Below are positions 52,327 through 61,058 of a DNA stretch of 64,000 bases, piece by piece. Numbering within the stretch: the first letter of the stretch is position 1; each line of letters starts with the position of its first letter. The stretch lies in NCBI RefSeq assembly GCF_002278135.3, contig NZ_CP029425.2, forward strand, positions 1,526,001 through 1,590,000, written 5' to 3'. The position numbers and the translations under genes were made by a program. Below the pieces are notes generated by a model that made no database searches, was not told the origin of the DNA, and worked only from the letters and a program-made list of their open reading frames with translations. This DNA comes from Bradyrhizobium ottawaense (GTDB lineage: Bacteria > Pseudomonadota > Alphaproteobacteria > Rhizobiales > Xanthobacteraceae).

Positions 52327-53457
52327 TCAGGCTGGCGCGGCGGCTCCGACCGTGTCGGCCGAGACGGCGTCGCGGGTGCCGAGCGGCTTGGATGGCCCTT
52401 CGGTCGTGTCCTTCAGCGTCTGCCGTTCGATCTCCGAATTCAGCTCGGCGCCGAACATGATGACGATCGCCGACATCCACATCCAGGTCATCAAACCGAT
52501 TGCGGCGCCGAGCGAGCCGTAGGTCGCATTGTAGTTGGCAAACTCGGAGAGATACCAGGAGAGCAGCGCCGAGCCGGCAATCCAGAGAATGGCGGCAATC
52601 ACCGCGCCGAGGCTGAGCCATTGCCAGCGCGGCGCATCGCGGCTGGGCGCGAAGCGGTAGAGGATCGCAAGCGCCACCAGCAGGACGAGGAACATGAGCG
52701 GCCATCGTGCCAGCGCCACGATCAGCTTGCTTTCGGGCGCCATGCCGAGATGATTGAGCGCCAGCGGGAAGGCAACGACAAGCCCCACCATCACCAGCAG
52801 CGCCACGATGCCACCGACCGTGAAGGCCAGAGACACCATATTAAGCTTGATGAAGCTGCGCTTCTCGCGCTCCTCATAAGCGACGTTGAGTGCATCGAAG
52901 ATCGCCTTGACGCCCGCATTGGCGCTCCAGATCGCCAGCACAAGGCCGAACAGGAACGTCGCACCGAGCGTGGTACTGCCATGTGAGACCACGCGCGCCA
53001 CCTGCTCCTCGACGATCTGGAACGAGCCCTCAGGGAGCATCGTCGCGAGCGTCTGCAGATTGGCGCTGATCGTCTTAGGATCGGCGAACAGGCCGTAGGA
53101 GGAAACCAGCGCCGTAACCGCCGGAAAGATCGCGAGCAGCCCAAAGAACACGACGCCGCCCGCTGTCGCCAGAAGGCGATCCTCGTCGATGCGCTGATAG
53201 GTCCGCCAGAAGATATCCTTCCAGCCCTTCCAGGGGATCTCAAGCGGGCTCTTGGCGCGGCGGCCATGGCCGGGCTGCACGGCCGCGCGCGCGGGGTGCG
53301 TCTCCGGAGAATTCGCCTCGCCTTTGCGATGGTCTTGCGGCGGCCCCGATGGGACCAGGTCCCTGTCCTGAAAGTAGCGCTCCGCCGTCAGCACGAAGAC
53401 GGCCGTCGCCGCCACCAGCAGCCAGGAGTCGAGCTGTTCGGAGCGCCGCACCAGCAT
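52327..53457 (-). CDS. YihY/BrkB family inner-membrane protein
   Basis: A 376-residue polytopic membrane protein. Family features include the cytoplasmic region before the first helix, GGVVFFGLLAIFPAVTALVSSYGLF, and later KRSFIKLNMVSLAFT and LLVALAILYRFAPSRD, with about six helices. The family was once thought to be RNase BN and is now regarded as of unknown function. Its first base follows the stop of the holin-like gene immediately, so the two are cotranscribed. Confidence 0.88.
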   Translation of the reverse strand: MLVRRSEQLDSWLLVAATAVFVLTAERYFQDRDLVPSGPPQDHRKGEANSPETHPARAAVQPGHGRRAKSPLEIPWKGWKDIFWRTYQRIDEDRLLATAGGVVFFGLLAIFPAVTALVSSYGLFADPKTISANLQTLATMLPEGSFQIVEEQVARVVSHGSTTLGATFLFGLVLAIWSANAGVKAIFDALNVAYEEREKRSFIKLNMVSLAFTVGGIVALLVMVGLVVAFPLALNHLGMAPESKLIVALARWPLMFLVLLVALAILYRFAPSRDAPRWQWLSLGAVIAAILWIAGSALLSWYLSEFANYNATYGSLGAAIGLMTWMWMSAIVIMFGAELNSEIERQTLKDTTEGPSKPLGTRDAVSADTVGAAAPA

Positions 53458-54045
53458 TCAAGCGTCCAATCTTTGACCGTGACGTCTGCGGCGCGCCGCC
53501 GTAAACCCCGCCAGCCCAATCGCCGCGAGCATCAGGCCAAGCTGCACGGGCCGGTTGGTGCGAACGGGTGAGGCCCTTCTGCCATGGCCGCGCTCGCCCG
53601 GCGCGAGCGGCACCAGGGGAATCGTCGTCGCGACCTCCTTCATCGCCTGCTTGACCGTTCCGCGCGGAATCCGAGGGGAGGCGATCGCAACGCGCATCCG
53701 GCTGGCGAGCGGTACGATCTGCTTGGTCGGCCGCTTCATCATCGCCATGGCGACGCCGGCGCAGACCGCGGCGAGCACCAGCAGCACGGCGGCGACGGCA
53801 CCAAAGCCCCAGAATTGTCCGTAGGTGATTGCAATCCAGCGGTAGAGGGCGATCAGGCCGACGAAGAAGGTCGCGATCACGAACAGCCCGGCGACCGCGA
53901 ACAGACCGGCCGCGACCGCGTAGGACGTCGCGCGCCCGGTGGCCTGGCTGGTGCGGTCACGCAAATAGGATTGCGCGGCGCGCTTGAGGTGGTTGAGTTT
54001 CAGCGCCATGCCGGCGCGCAGCAATTCGCCCGATGGCGCGAGCAT
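53458..54045 (-). CDS. Phage-holin-like family membrane protein, 195 aa
   Basis: Two strong transmembrane helices (AAGLFAVAGLFVIATFFVGLIALYRW and FGAVAAVLLVLAAVCAGVAMAMM) and a third near the C-terminus (GLMLAAIGLAGFT) surround a basic cytoplasmic stretch. The layout resembles the actinobacterial holin-like domain often annotated phage holin family. It is not part of a phage here. The ATG at 54045 is used; 54009 is an alternative. It precedes yihY directly. Confidence 0.65.
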   Translation of the reverse strand: MLAPSGELLRAGMALKLNHLKRAAQSYLRDRTSQATGRATSYAVAAGLFAVAGLFVIATFFVGLIALYRWIAITYGQFWGFGAVAAVLLVLAAVCAGVAMAMMKRPTKQIVPLASRMRVAIASPRIPRGTVKQAMKEVATTIPLVPLAPGERGHGRRASPVRTNRPVQLGLMLAAIGLAGFTAARRRRHGQRLDA

Positions 54046-54136
54046 GCGGACATCCTCCGAGAGCGAGAAAATTCGTTCGGGGGATGAACGTGGCGGAATT
54101 TGACTTGTTCCGACGGAGCTCCGTCCGTTTGGTGAA

Positions 54137-55096
54137 TCAGGCGAGATCGGCGGCCGCGATCCAGAACACCTCGCCCTCGGAGTCCTCGGTGTCGAGCCAG
54201 AGCAGCGGCAGTTCCGGAAAGGCCTCGTCGACCAATTCCCGGCCGCGGCCGATCTCGCAGATCAGTCCGCCGTCCGGGGTGAGGTGATCGGGCGCCTCAG
54301 CCAGGATGCGGCGGACCACGTCGAGGCCGTCGGCGCCGCCGTCGAAGGCGAGCTTGGGTTCGGCCCGGCACTCAGGCGGCAGTGCGGCCATGCCTTCTGC
54401 GTCGACATAGGGCGGGTTGGTGATGATCAGGTCGTAACGCGCATCGCCGAGCGGGGCGAACAGATCGCCGCGATACAGGCTGATCCGGTCCTCGAGCCCG
54501 TATTCGCCGACATTGCGCGTGGCGACCTCGAACGCGCCCTTGGAGATGTCGACGGCATCGACGGCGGCGTTCGGGAAATGATGCGCGGCGAGGATGGCGA
54601 GGCATCCCGATCCCGTGCAGAGATCGAGCACGCGCTCGACGCCCGTAGGGTCGTCGATCAGCGCTCCAGCATTGCCTTCGCCGCCGAAATGCGACTCCAG
54701 GAGCTCGCCGATGAAGGAGCGTGGAACGATGACGCGCTCGTCGACATAGAAGGGCAGGCCGCGCATGTAGATCTTGTTGACCAGATAGGCGGCCGGCTTG
54801 CGCGTGGTGACGCGTTGATGGACGAGGTCGAGGATGGTCTTGCCTTCCGCCGCCGTGACCCGTGCGTTGGCAAAAATCTCGAACTGCTCGGGATTGAGAT
54901 GCAGCGCTTCGCTCACCAGGAAGGCTGCTTCGGCAATCGGATCGGTCGTCCCGTGCGCAAAGGCGAGCTCGGCTTCGACAAAGCGGCTCACCCCGTAGCG
55001 GACGAAATCGAGCAGCGTGAGAAGTTCGCCCGGGCCGACTTTGGCGAGCTTGGGCGCGGCGCGGCCGCCGACGGTCTTTTTGGATGCTTTTGCCAT
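54137..55096 (-). CDS. prmB: 50S ribosomal protein L3 N(5)-glutamine methyltransferase
   Basis: A SAM-dependent methyltransferase of the HemK/PrmB class. The SAM motif is VLDLCTGSGCLAILAAHHF, and the Gln-binding motif is ITNPPYVDAEGM. The N-terminal region has YLVNKIYMRGLPFYVDERV, and IVPRSFIGELL follows, characteristic of PrmB rather than PrmC. At 319 residues it is normal. Its ATG shares one base with the moaE stop (TGATG). Confidence 0.92.
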   Translation of the reverse strand: MAKASKKTVGGRAAPKLAKVGPGELLTLLDFVRYGVSRFVEAELAFAHGTTDPIAEAAFLVSEALHLNPEQFEIFANARVTAAEGKTILDLVHQRVTTRKPAAYLVNKIYMRGLPFYVDERVIVPRSFIGELLESHFGGEGNAGALIDDPTGVERVLDLCTGSGCLAILAAHHFPNAAVDAVDISKGAFEVATRNVGEYGLEDRISLYRGDLFAPLGDARYDLIITNPPYVDAEGMAALPPECRAEPKLAFDGGADGLDVVRRILAEAPDHLTPDGGLICEIGRGRELVDEAFPELPLLWLDTEDSEGEVFWIAAADLA

Positions 55097-55578
55097 CAGG
55101 ATCGGGTCCAGCGCGCGGCGGCCTCGTCGTCACGGGCGTGGGCCTCGACCCAGCCGGTGCCGGCTTCGCTCTCTTCCTTCTTCCAGAACGGGGCACTGGT
55201 CTTGAGGTAGTCCATCAGGAACTCGGCGGCATGGAATGCGGCCTGGCGGTGCTGCGAGGCGGTCAGCACCAGCACGATGTTCTGGCCCGGCATGAAGCGG
55301 CCGACGCGATGGATCACGGTGACGCCGTTCAGCGGCCAGCGCGAGGTCGCCTCGTCGGCATGACGCCTGATCTCTTCCTCGGCCATGCCAGGATAGTGCT
55401 CGAGCGTGAGCGCGGCGACCTTGGCGCTGTCATCGTCCGCGCGGCAGATGCCGGAGAAGCTCACGACCGCGCCGATGTCGGTCCGGCTCTTGGTCAGGAC
55501 CGCGATCTCGCGCGCGATGTCGAAATCGTCTTCTTGAATACGGATGGTGACGGGGCAGCTGGCGACAGGGGAAGACAT
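55096..55578 (-). CDS. moaE: Molybdopterin synthase catalytic subunit
   Basis: Converts precursor Z to molybdopterin with thiocarboxylated MoaD. It has GAVVSFSGICRADDD, LTLEHYPGMAEEEI, VTVIHRVGRFMPGQNIV and the catalytic Lys segment YLKTSAPFWKKEE. At 160 residues it is normal. It starts three bases after the moaD stop. Confidence 0.95.
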   Translation of the reverse strand: MSSPVASCPVTIRIQEDDFDIAREIAVLTKSRTDIGAVVSFSGICRADDDSAKVAALTLEHYPGMAEEEIRRHADEATSRWPLNGVTVIHRVGRFMPGQNIVLVLTASQHRQAAFHAAEFLMDYLKTSAPFWKKEESEAGTGWVEAHARDDEAAARWTRS

Positions 55579-55581
55579 GGC

Positions 55582-55833
55582 CTAACCGCCGGTCATCGGC
55601 GGGAAGAACGCGATCTCGCGGGCGCCCGCGATCGCGGCATCCGATTTGACATGGGCATGGTCGATCGCGGTGCGGATCACCTTCGGCTTCTCGAATGCGT
55701 AGGCATAGGCCTCGCTCTGGCCGGACAGCCAGGCGATCAGCTCCTCGACGGTGCGCACGGTCGCCGGCGGCTCGATGGTCTCCTCCGCCTTGCCGACGCG
55801 CTCGCGCACCCAGGCGAAATATTTCACCTTCAT
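55582..55833 (-). CDS. moaD: Molybdopterin synthase sulfur-carrier subunit
   Basis: A ubiquitin-fold protein of 83 residues ending in the Gly-Gly needed for thiocarboxylation (AFFPPMTGG). It begins MKVKYFAWVRERVG. GAGGACGAGGG precedes the ATG, and the ATG overlaps the pgsA stop by four bases. Works with MoaE encoded directly downstream. Confidence 0.95.
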   Translation of the reverse strand: MKVKYFAWVRERVGKAEETIEPPATVRTVEELIAWLSGQSEAYAYAFEKPKVIRTAIDHAHVKSDAAIAGAREIAFFPPMTGG

Positions 55834-56447
55834 CCCTCGTCCTCCTTGATGAGGTGATGGATGCCGGCGCGGAAATAATCGTAGCCGGTGTAGATAGTCA
55901 CGATCGCCGAGGCCCACAGCAGCGCGAGGCCAATCATCGAGACGACGGGCACCACCTCGTCGCCGGCGGGTCCCGCGAGCAGGAAGCCGATGGCGACCAG
56001 CTGGACCGTGGTCTTCCACTTCGCAAGCTTGGTCACGGGCACGCTGACCCTGAGCGCGGCGAGGTATTCGCGCAGGCCCGAGACCAGGATCTCGCGGCAC
56101 AGGATGACGATGGCGGCCCACAACGACCAGCCATGGATGATGCCGTCGGCGGCCAGCATCAGCAGGCACGAGGCGACCAGCAGCTTGTCGGCGATCGGGT
56201 CGAGCATCCGGCCGAACGCCGATTGCTGATTCCAGATCCGCGCGTAATAGCCGTCGAGGTAATCGGTGACCGCGGCCGCGATGAAGAGGGCCACCGCCAC
56301 CCAACGCAGCCAGAGCGGCTGATCCAGAATCGACTGCGCATAGATGCATCCGACGACAACCGGGATCGCGGCGATCCGGCCATAGGTCAGGATGTTGGGG
56401 AGGGACATCGCGCGGCTGGTCGTCCCTCGTGTGGTGGCGATGTTCAT
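55830..56447 (-). CDS. pgsA: CDP-diacylglycerol-glycerol-3-phosphate 3-phosphatidyltransferase
   Basis: First step of phosphatidylglycerol synthesis at the membrane. The CDP-alcohol phosphatidyltransferase motif D-x-x-D-G-x-x-A-R...G-x-x-x-D-x-x-x-D is seen as TDYLDGYYAR and GRMLDPIADK. At 205 residues with about five helices it is normal. The ATG at 56447 (MNIATTRGTTSR) has AGGACGG upstream; ATG at 56408 is an alternative. It lies 98 bases after uvrC. Confidence 0.92.
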   Translation of the reverse strand: MNIATTRGTTSRAMSLPNILTYGRIAAIPVVVGCIYAQSILDQPLWLRWVAVALFIAAAVTDYLDGYYARIWNQQSAFGRMLDPIADKLLVASCLLMLAADGIIHGWSLWAAIVILCREILVSGLREYLAALRVSVPVTKLAKWKTTVQLVAIGFLLAGPAGDEVVPVVSMIGLALLWASAIVTIYTGYDYFRAGIHHLIKEDEG

Positions 56448-56544
56448 CCGTCCTACCAATACCGCTGCTGCCTGAACGTCAACCGTCCCGCGCACCAAAT
56501 GAGGTGCGGACACGACGATCATATGACTGCGGTCCCCCTTTAAT

Positions 56545-58599
56545 TCATCCCGGCTGGGGATGGAAATACTCGAAAATCCTGCGCGCGCTCTCGGCACTGA
56601 CCCCCGGAACCTTGCCGAGATCGGCGATCGAGGCCCGTTCGATCTCCTTCAGGGTTCCGAAATGATGCAGCAAGGCACGTTTGCGTGACGGGCCGATGCC
56701 CGGAATTTCCTGCAAACCAGCCTCGCGGATATCCTTCTTGCGCAGCTTGCGGTGGGAGCCGATGACGAAGCGGTGGGCCTCGTCGCGCAGCCGCTGGATG
56801 AAATAGAGCACGGGATCGCGCGGCTCCAGCTTGATCGCCTCACGCTCCGGCATGAACAGGGTCTCGCGGCCGGCATCCCGGTCCGGTCCCTTGGCGACTG
56901 ACATCAGCGACACCTGGGTCAGGCCGAGATTTGCAAAGATCTCGCGCACGGCGTTGAGCTGGCCGCGGCCGCCGTCGATGATGACGAGATCGGGCCATTG
57001 CGGGAAATCGTCGTCCTTGGCTTTGGCCGCCCCTTCCTCGGGCGGATTGATCAGGCGCTTGAAGCGCCGCTCCAGCACCTCGCGCATCATGGCGAAGTCG
57101 TCGCCCGGCGTGATCCCTTCCGACTTGATGTTGAACTTGCGGTACTGGTTCTTCACGAAACCGTCGGGGCCGGCGACGATCATGGCGCCGACCGCATTGG
57201 TGCCCTGGATGTGGCTGTTGTCGTAGACCTCGATGCGCTTGGGCGAGTGCGGCAGGCTCAGCGTCGTGGCGATGGCGTCGAGCAGGCGGCTTTGAGTGGC
57301 GGTGTCCGCGAGCTTGCGGCCGAGGGCCTCGCGCGCATTGGTCAGCGCGTGGGCGACGAGTTCCTTCTTCTCGCCGCGCTTGGGCGCGGTGACCTCGATC
57401 TTGTGGCCGGCCTTGATCGATAGCGCATTGGCGAGCAGCTCGCTCTCCTCGATCTCGTGCGAGAGCAGGATGTTCCTCGGCGGCGGCTTGTCGTCGTAGA
57501 ACTGGGCGAGGAAGGAGCCGAGCACCTCTTCGGGGGTGTACGTCTTCTCCGCGCGCGGAAAATAGGCCCGGTTGCCCCAGTTCTGGCCGGTGCGGAAGAA
57601 GAACACCTCGACGCAGGAGAAGCCGCCCTCCTGATGGATGGCGAACACGTCGGCTTCCTCGACGGTGCGCGGATTGATGCCCTGCTGCGACTGGATCGCC
57701 GACAAAGCGGCGAGGCGGTCGCGGTAGAGTGCGGCGCGCTCGAACTCGAGCTCACCGGACGCCTTCTCCATCTCGCCCGCAAGCTCCTGCTTCACCGCAT
57801 GGCTCTTGCCGGACAGGAAGTCGCTCGCCTCGCGCACCAGGGTCGTATAGCCGGGAAAGTCGATCTCGCGGGTGCAGGGGCCGGCGCAGCGGCGGATCTG
57901 GTAGAGCAGGCAGGGCCGGCTGCGGCTCTCGAAGAAGGAATCCGTGCAGGAGCGGATCAGGAAGGCGCGCTGCAGCGCCGTGATGGTGCGGTTGACCGCG
58001 CCGGCGGAGGCGAACGGACCGAAATAGCGCCCGGGCCGGCTCTGCGCGCCGCGATGTTTCAGGATCTGCGGCGCCCAATGGTCACCGGTGATCAGGATGT
58101 AGGGAAACGATTTGTCGTCGCGCAGCTGCACGTTGAAGCGCGGCCGCAGCTGCTTGATGAGGTTGGCTTCCAGCAGCAACGCCTCGGTCTCGGTGTTGGT
58201 CGAGACGATCTCCACGGTGACCGTGGCCGCGATCATGCGCAGGATGCGGGCCGGCTGTGGCGCATTCTGGCGCGCATAGTTGGAGAGGCGCTTTTTGACG
58301 TTCTTGGCCTTGCCGACATAGAGCACGTCGGCATTCGCATTGAGCATGCGATAGACGCCGGGCGAGGTCGGGGCGAGCCGGACCGCGCGCTCGATCGCCT
58401 CATGGCCGGACGCCAGCGGGCCTTCGCCGACGGCGCCGCTCTCTTCCAGGATATCGGGCAGCCGCGCATCGTCCTCGTCATCGCCGCCGCTGGTGGCGGG
58501 ATCGAGATCCGGAGGCGTCTCGGCTGGGACGTCCGGCGCGGTGCCACGCACGGGTTTGGGCGCGCGGTCGTCCGGATTGTCGGTGGAATCGTGAACCAT
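56545..58599 (-). CDS. uvrC: UvrABC system protein C (excinuclease subunit)
   Basis: The dual-incision nuclease of nucleotide excision repair. It has a GIY-YIG domain ([20 protein letters not shown]), the Cys-rich UvrC segment [15 protein letters not shown], a UVR domain ([17 protein letters not shown]), the RNase H-like half with [15 protein letters not shown] and [10 protein letters not shown], and C-terminal helix-hairpin-helix motifs ([16 protein letters not shown]). At 684 residues it has an extra acidic N-terminal tail of about 65 residues. Confidence 0.97.
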   Translation of the reverse strand: MVHDSTDNPDDRAPKPVRGTAPDVPAETPPDLDPATSGGDDEDDARLPDILEESGAVGEGPLASGHEAIERAVRLAPTSPGVYRMLNANADVLYVGKAKNVKKRLSNYARQNAPQPARILRMIAATVTVEIVSTNTETEALLLEANLIKQLRPRFNVQLRDDKSFPYILITGDHWAPQILKHRGAQSRPGRYFGPFASAGAVNRTITALQRAFLIRSCTDSFFESRSRPCLLYQIRRCAGPCTREIDFPGYTTLVREASDFLSGKSHAVKQELAGEMEKASGELEFERAALYRDRLAALSAIQSQQGINPRTVEEADVFAIHQEGGFSCVEVFFFRTGQNWGNRAYFPRAEKTYTPEEVLGSFLAQFYDDKPPPRNILLSHEIEESELLANALSIKAGHKIEVTAPKRGEKKELVAHALTNAREALGRKLADTATQSRLLDAIATTLSLPHSPKRIEVYDNSHIQGTNAVGAMIVAGPDGFVKNQYRKFNIKSEGITPGDDFAMMREVLERRFKRLINPPEEGAAKAKDDDFPQWPDLVIIDGGRGQLNAVREIFANLGLTQVSLMSVAKGPDRDAGRETLFMPEREAIKLEPRDPVLYFIQRLRDEAHRFVIGSHRKLRKKDIREAGLQEIPGIGPSRKRALLHHFGTLKEIERASIADLGKVPGVSAESARRIFEYFHPQPG

Positions 58600-58621
58600 G
58601 GAGGGAATTTAGGCGCTGGGG

Positions 58622-58641
58622 GTGCCGATTTGAAGTTCCGG
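58622..58641. repeat. Possible half-element of the GTGCC/GAAGTTC repeat family
   Basis: GCCGATTTGAAGTTCC (58624-58639) is a 16-base perfect match to the left arm of the element at 7919-7997, here again preceded by a GTGCC. No good complementary right arm follows, so it is a fragment or a decayed copy upstream of uvrC. Confidence 0.5.
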
Positions 58642-58688
58642 CCGTGCGGCACGCACAGGATGGCGCCGCAGTTCCCGGTAACGCTTGC

Positions 58689-58734
58689 TTAAGCCTGTTA
58701 ACAGCGCGGTAACCCGGCTTAACAGCCCTTTAAC
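58689..58734 (+). promoter_or_regulatory. CtrA-type binding sites upstream of the outer-membrane protein gene
   Basis: TTAA-N7-TTAAC is met exactly at 58719-58734 (TTAACAGCCCTTTAAC). A second near-site is TTAA-N7-GTAAC at 58698-58713, and another TTAA lies at 58689. CtrA is the conserved alphaproteobacterial cell-cycle regulator whose consensus is TTAA-N7-TTAAC. The site lies about 100 bases before the ATG of the barrel gene. Confidence 0.6.
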
Positions 58735-58834
58735 TTAAAACTCTCGATAAATCTTACGCGAAAAGGTCGTGGTTCCGTAACCATGCGGTTTGCCTGGCGC
58801 CGCACCGGTGACGGCAGTTGCGTTGGAGTGTGTG

Positions 58835-59458
58835 ATGAAGAGGCTCGTTGTGGGCGCAGCCGCGTTGGTTGCCGCCGGCTGGACAGCTTCGGCGGAGGCC
58901 GCCGACATGAATTACGGTCAGCGCGCGCCCTATACCGTCAACCAGCCGCTCAACGCGTATAGCTGGGCAGGCCCCTATCTCGGCGGCAACATCGGCTATG
59001 AATGGGGCTCGGTGGACAACAACCCCTCGAAGCCGTCGGGCTTCGTCGGCGGCGTGCAAGCCGGTTACAACTTCCAGAATGGCCCGTTTGTGTTCGGCGT
59101 CGAGGGCGACATCCAGGCCGCCGGTGCCGACGACACCTTCGCACCGTGGAAATTCTCCAATCCGTGGTTCGGCACCCTGCGCGGCCGCGCCGGCTATGCC
59201 TTCAGCAACGTGCTGTTCTATGGCACCGCCGGCCTCGCCTTCGGCGAGCTGCGTGCGCAGACCTTCGGCTGGACGGAATCGCACACCACCGCCGGCTGGA
59301 CCATCGGCGCCGGTGCGGAAGTCGGTCTGGCCCCCAACTGGAGCGCCAAGCTGGAATATCTCTACATCGATCTGTCGACGACACAGTTCGCAATTACAGG
59401 GGTGTCAAACGGCTATAGCGCCAGCGTTGTGCGCGCAGGCGTGAACTATCGTTTCTGA
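58835..59458 (+). CDS. Outer membrane beta-barrel protein (Omp25/31 family)
   Basis: An eight-stranded barrel type protein of 207 residues. A signal peptide (LVAAGWTASAEAAD) is followed by SWAGPYLGGNIGYEWG, SGFVGGVQAGYNFQNGPFVFGVEGD, RGRAGYAFSNVLFYGTAGLAFGE and the terminal aromatic signature NYRF, all typical of Rhizobiales Omp25/Omp31 proteins. GGAG is six bases before the ATG at 58835. A Rho-independent terminator follows. Confidence 0.93.
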   Translation: MKRLVVGAAALVAAGWTASAEAADMNYGQRAPYTVNQPLNAYSWAGPYLGGNIGYEWGSVDNNPSKPSGFVGGVQAGYNFQNGPFVFGVEGDIQAAGADDTFAPWKFSNPWFGTLRGRAGYAFSNVLFYGTAGLAFGELRAQTFGWTESHTTAGWTIGAGAEVGLAPNWSAKLEYLYIDLSTTQFAITGVSNGYSASVVRAGVNYRF

Positions 59459-59490
59459 TAGCTGAAGAAGAAAATACCGGACCACAACCT

Positions 59491-59518
59491 CCCGGCCGCT
59501 CGCGGCCGGGAATTTTTT
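59491..59518 (+). terminator. Rho-independent terminator of the barrel gene
   Basis: CCCGGCCG pairs with CGGCCGGG around a CTCG loop, followed by AATTTTTTG. It ends about 30 bases after the stop codon of the outer-membrane protein gene. Confidence 0.92.
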
Positions 59519-59572
59519 GCGCCAGGTATTTTTTGCGCCAAGTATTGCGCCGAATGTTGTGCGTCAGGCCCG

Positions 59573-59788
59573 CTAGGACAGGATGACCAGATTGACCGCC
59601 TTCGGTCCCTTCCCCTTCTTGTCGGGTTCGACTTCGAAAGTAATACGCTGTCCTTCCGCAAGGTCCTTCAGTCCGGCTCGCTCCACAGCAGTAATATGTA
59701 CGAATACGTCGCGGCCGCCGTCGTCAGGCTTGATGAAACCGTAGCCGCGTTCGCCGTTGAAAAACTTGACCGTTCCCGTCATGGCCAT
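59573..59788 (-). CDS. Cold-shock protein (CspA family), 71 aa
   Basis: A single cold-shock domain. The start MAMTGTVKFFNGERGYGFI contains RNP1 (GYGFIKP), and DVFVHITAVERAGL contains RNP2, followed by EGQRITFEVEPDKKGKGPKA. GGGAG lies seven bases before the ATG at 59788. A start at the second Met is possible. A long 5' leader is likely, given the 260 bases to the next gene. It binds RNA as a chaperone. Confidence 0.93.
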   Translation of the reverse strand: MAMTGTVKFFNGERGYGFIKPDDGGRDVFVHITAVERAGLKDLAEGQRITFEVEPDKKGKGPKAVNLVILS

Positions 59789-60056
59789 CGGGAAACTCCC
59801 CCTCATTGCTCCTCCGCCGCGACGCAGACTCACGTCACGACATGACCGGGCACTACGGAGCCCGGGAGCTGGCCATCCTTGGGCGGACCGCTGGCGGTCC
59901 GGCCGGATCTTTCTTAGGCCTTCACTCCGCCGCAACCATTCGCGGAAGCGGAACGTAAAGCCAGTCACGGAAACAGCATAATACGGTTCTCTGCAGATTG
60001 ACTACCGCTCCTGCATATTTTTCCCAAGAATGCCGGAGTGTTACGGCTTCTTGGCT

Positions 60057-60917
60057 CTAGGGCTTGGGCACCTCCAATCGGAATCTGGCAGCACCACCTT
60101 GGCCGAGCGGCATTTCCAGCTCGGGCAGGATCGTCTTGAGCTCGCCCTGCAGCGTGTAGGGCGGATTGACGATCAGGAGCCCGGTGGAGGCGAGAGCCCC
60201 GCCATCGAGCTGAGGCGCGACGCTGAACTCGAGGCGCAGACAATTTCCCGGCGGCTTTGCTGCAGCTGCGAGCCGCGCCACCGTTTGGACCAGTGTGTCG
60301 GTGGCGCGCCGGTTCTTGGCGGGATACCAAATGACATAGATGCCGGTCGGCCATTTCGCGAAGGCGGTGGAGAAGGCTTCGCCCAGCCGCTCGAACTCGT
60401 CCTTGGCCTCGAAGGGCGGATCGATCAGCACGAGGCCGCGCCGCTCCTTCGGCGGCACGAAGGCCGGCAGCGCCACCCAGCCGTCGAGGTCGACCACGCG
60501 CGCCTGTTCGTCGCGGCGCAGCACGGCGATCAGCGCTTTCCGCGCCTTCGGCTCGAGCTCGCAGGCGACGAGTCGGTCTTGCGGCCGGAGCAGGCCGCGC
60601 GCAATCAACGGCGAGCCCGGATAGGCTTTGAGCTCACCCTTCGGATTGAAGGCGCGGACGATATCGAGATAGGGTTGTACCAGCGCCAGGGTCTCGTTCG
60701 ACAGGCGTGCCTGCATCAGCCGCGCGATGCCGGTCAGCCATTCGCCGCCCCGGCGCGCCTCGTCGCTGTCGAGATCGTAGAGGCCGGCGCCGGCATGGGT
60801 GTCGATGACGCGGAACGCCCCCGGCTTGTCCTGCAGATAGGTGATGATGCGCGCCAGCACGATGTGCTTGATGACATCGGCGAAGTTGCCGGCGTGGAAG
60901 GCGTGACGGTAATTCAT
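60057..60917 (-). CDS. rlmJ: 23S rRNA (adenine(2030)-N(6))-methyltransferase
   Basis: The family start MNYRHAFHAGNFADVIKH is exact, with HAGAGLYDL near the SAM-binding loop and the catalytic motif DPPFE in LVLIDPPFEAKDE. At 286 residues it is normal. It methylates A2030 of 23S rRNA. The C-terminal half includes the insertion typical of RlmJ. Confidence 0.95.
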   Translation of the reverse strand: MNYRHAFHAGNFADVIKHIVLARIITYLQDKPGAFRVIDTHAGAGLYDLDSDEARRGGEWLTGIARLMQARLSNETLALVQPYLDIVRAFNPKGELKAYPGSPLIARGLLRPQDRLVACELEPKARKALIAVLRRDEQARVVDLDGWVALPAFVPPKERRGLVLIDPPFEAKDEFERLGEAFSTAFAKWPTGIYVIWYPAKNRRATDTLVQTVARLAAAAKPPGNCLRLEFSVAPQLDGGALASTGLLIVNPPYTLQGELKTILPELEMPLGQGGAARFRLEVPKP

Positions 60918-60954
60918 GGCGGAGAGTTACGACATCGCGCGATGAAAGTAACTG

Positions 60955-61058
60955 CCGTCATTCTCCGGGGCGGTGCGCAGCACCGAGCCCGGAATTCATT
61001 TCGCCACCGGCTATGCGGGACAATGGTTTCTTCGCGCTTCGCGGCCCCGGAATGACGG
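60955..61058. repeat. GTCATTC-GGGGC-GTGCGCAGCA palindromic repeat
   Basis: CCGTCATTCTCCGGGGC at the left pairs with GCCCCGGAATGACGG at the right. It matches, in the opposite orientation, the second repeat at 49689-49792. It lies between rlmJ and the RNase T2 gene, and the frameshifted end of the latter is translated into it. Confidence 0.88.

Noticed and set aside
53458..54045. Prophage remnant based on holin-like protein
   Set aside because: No lysin, integrase or structural phage genes are near. The gene is paired with yihY, a chromosomal membrane protein gene.
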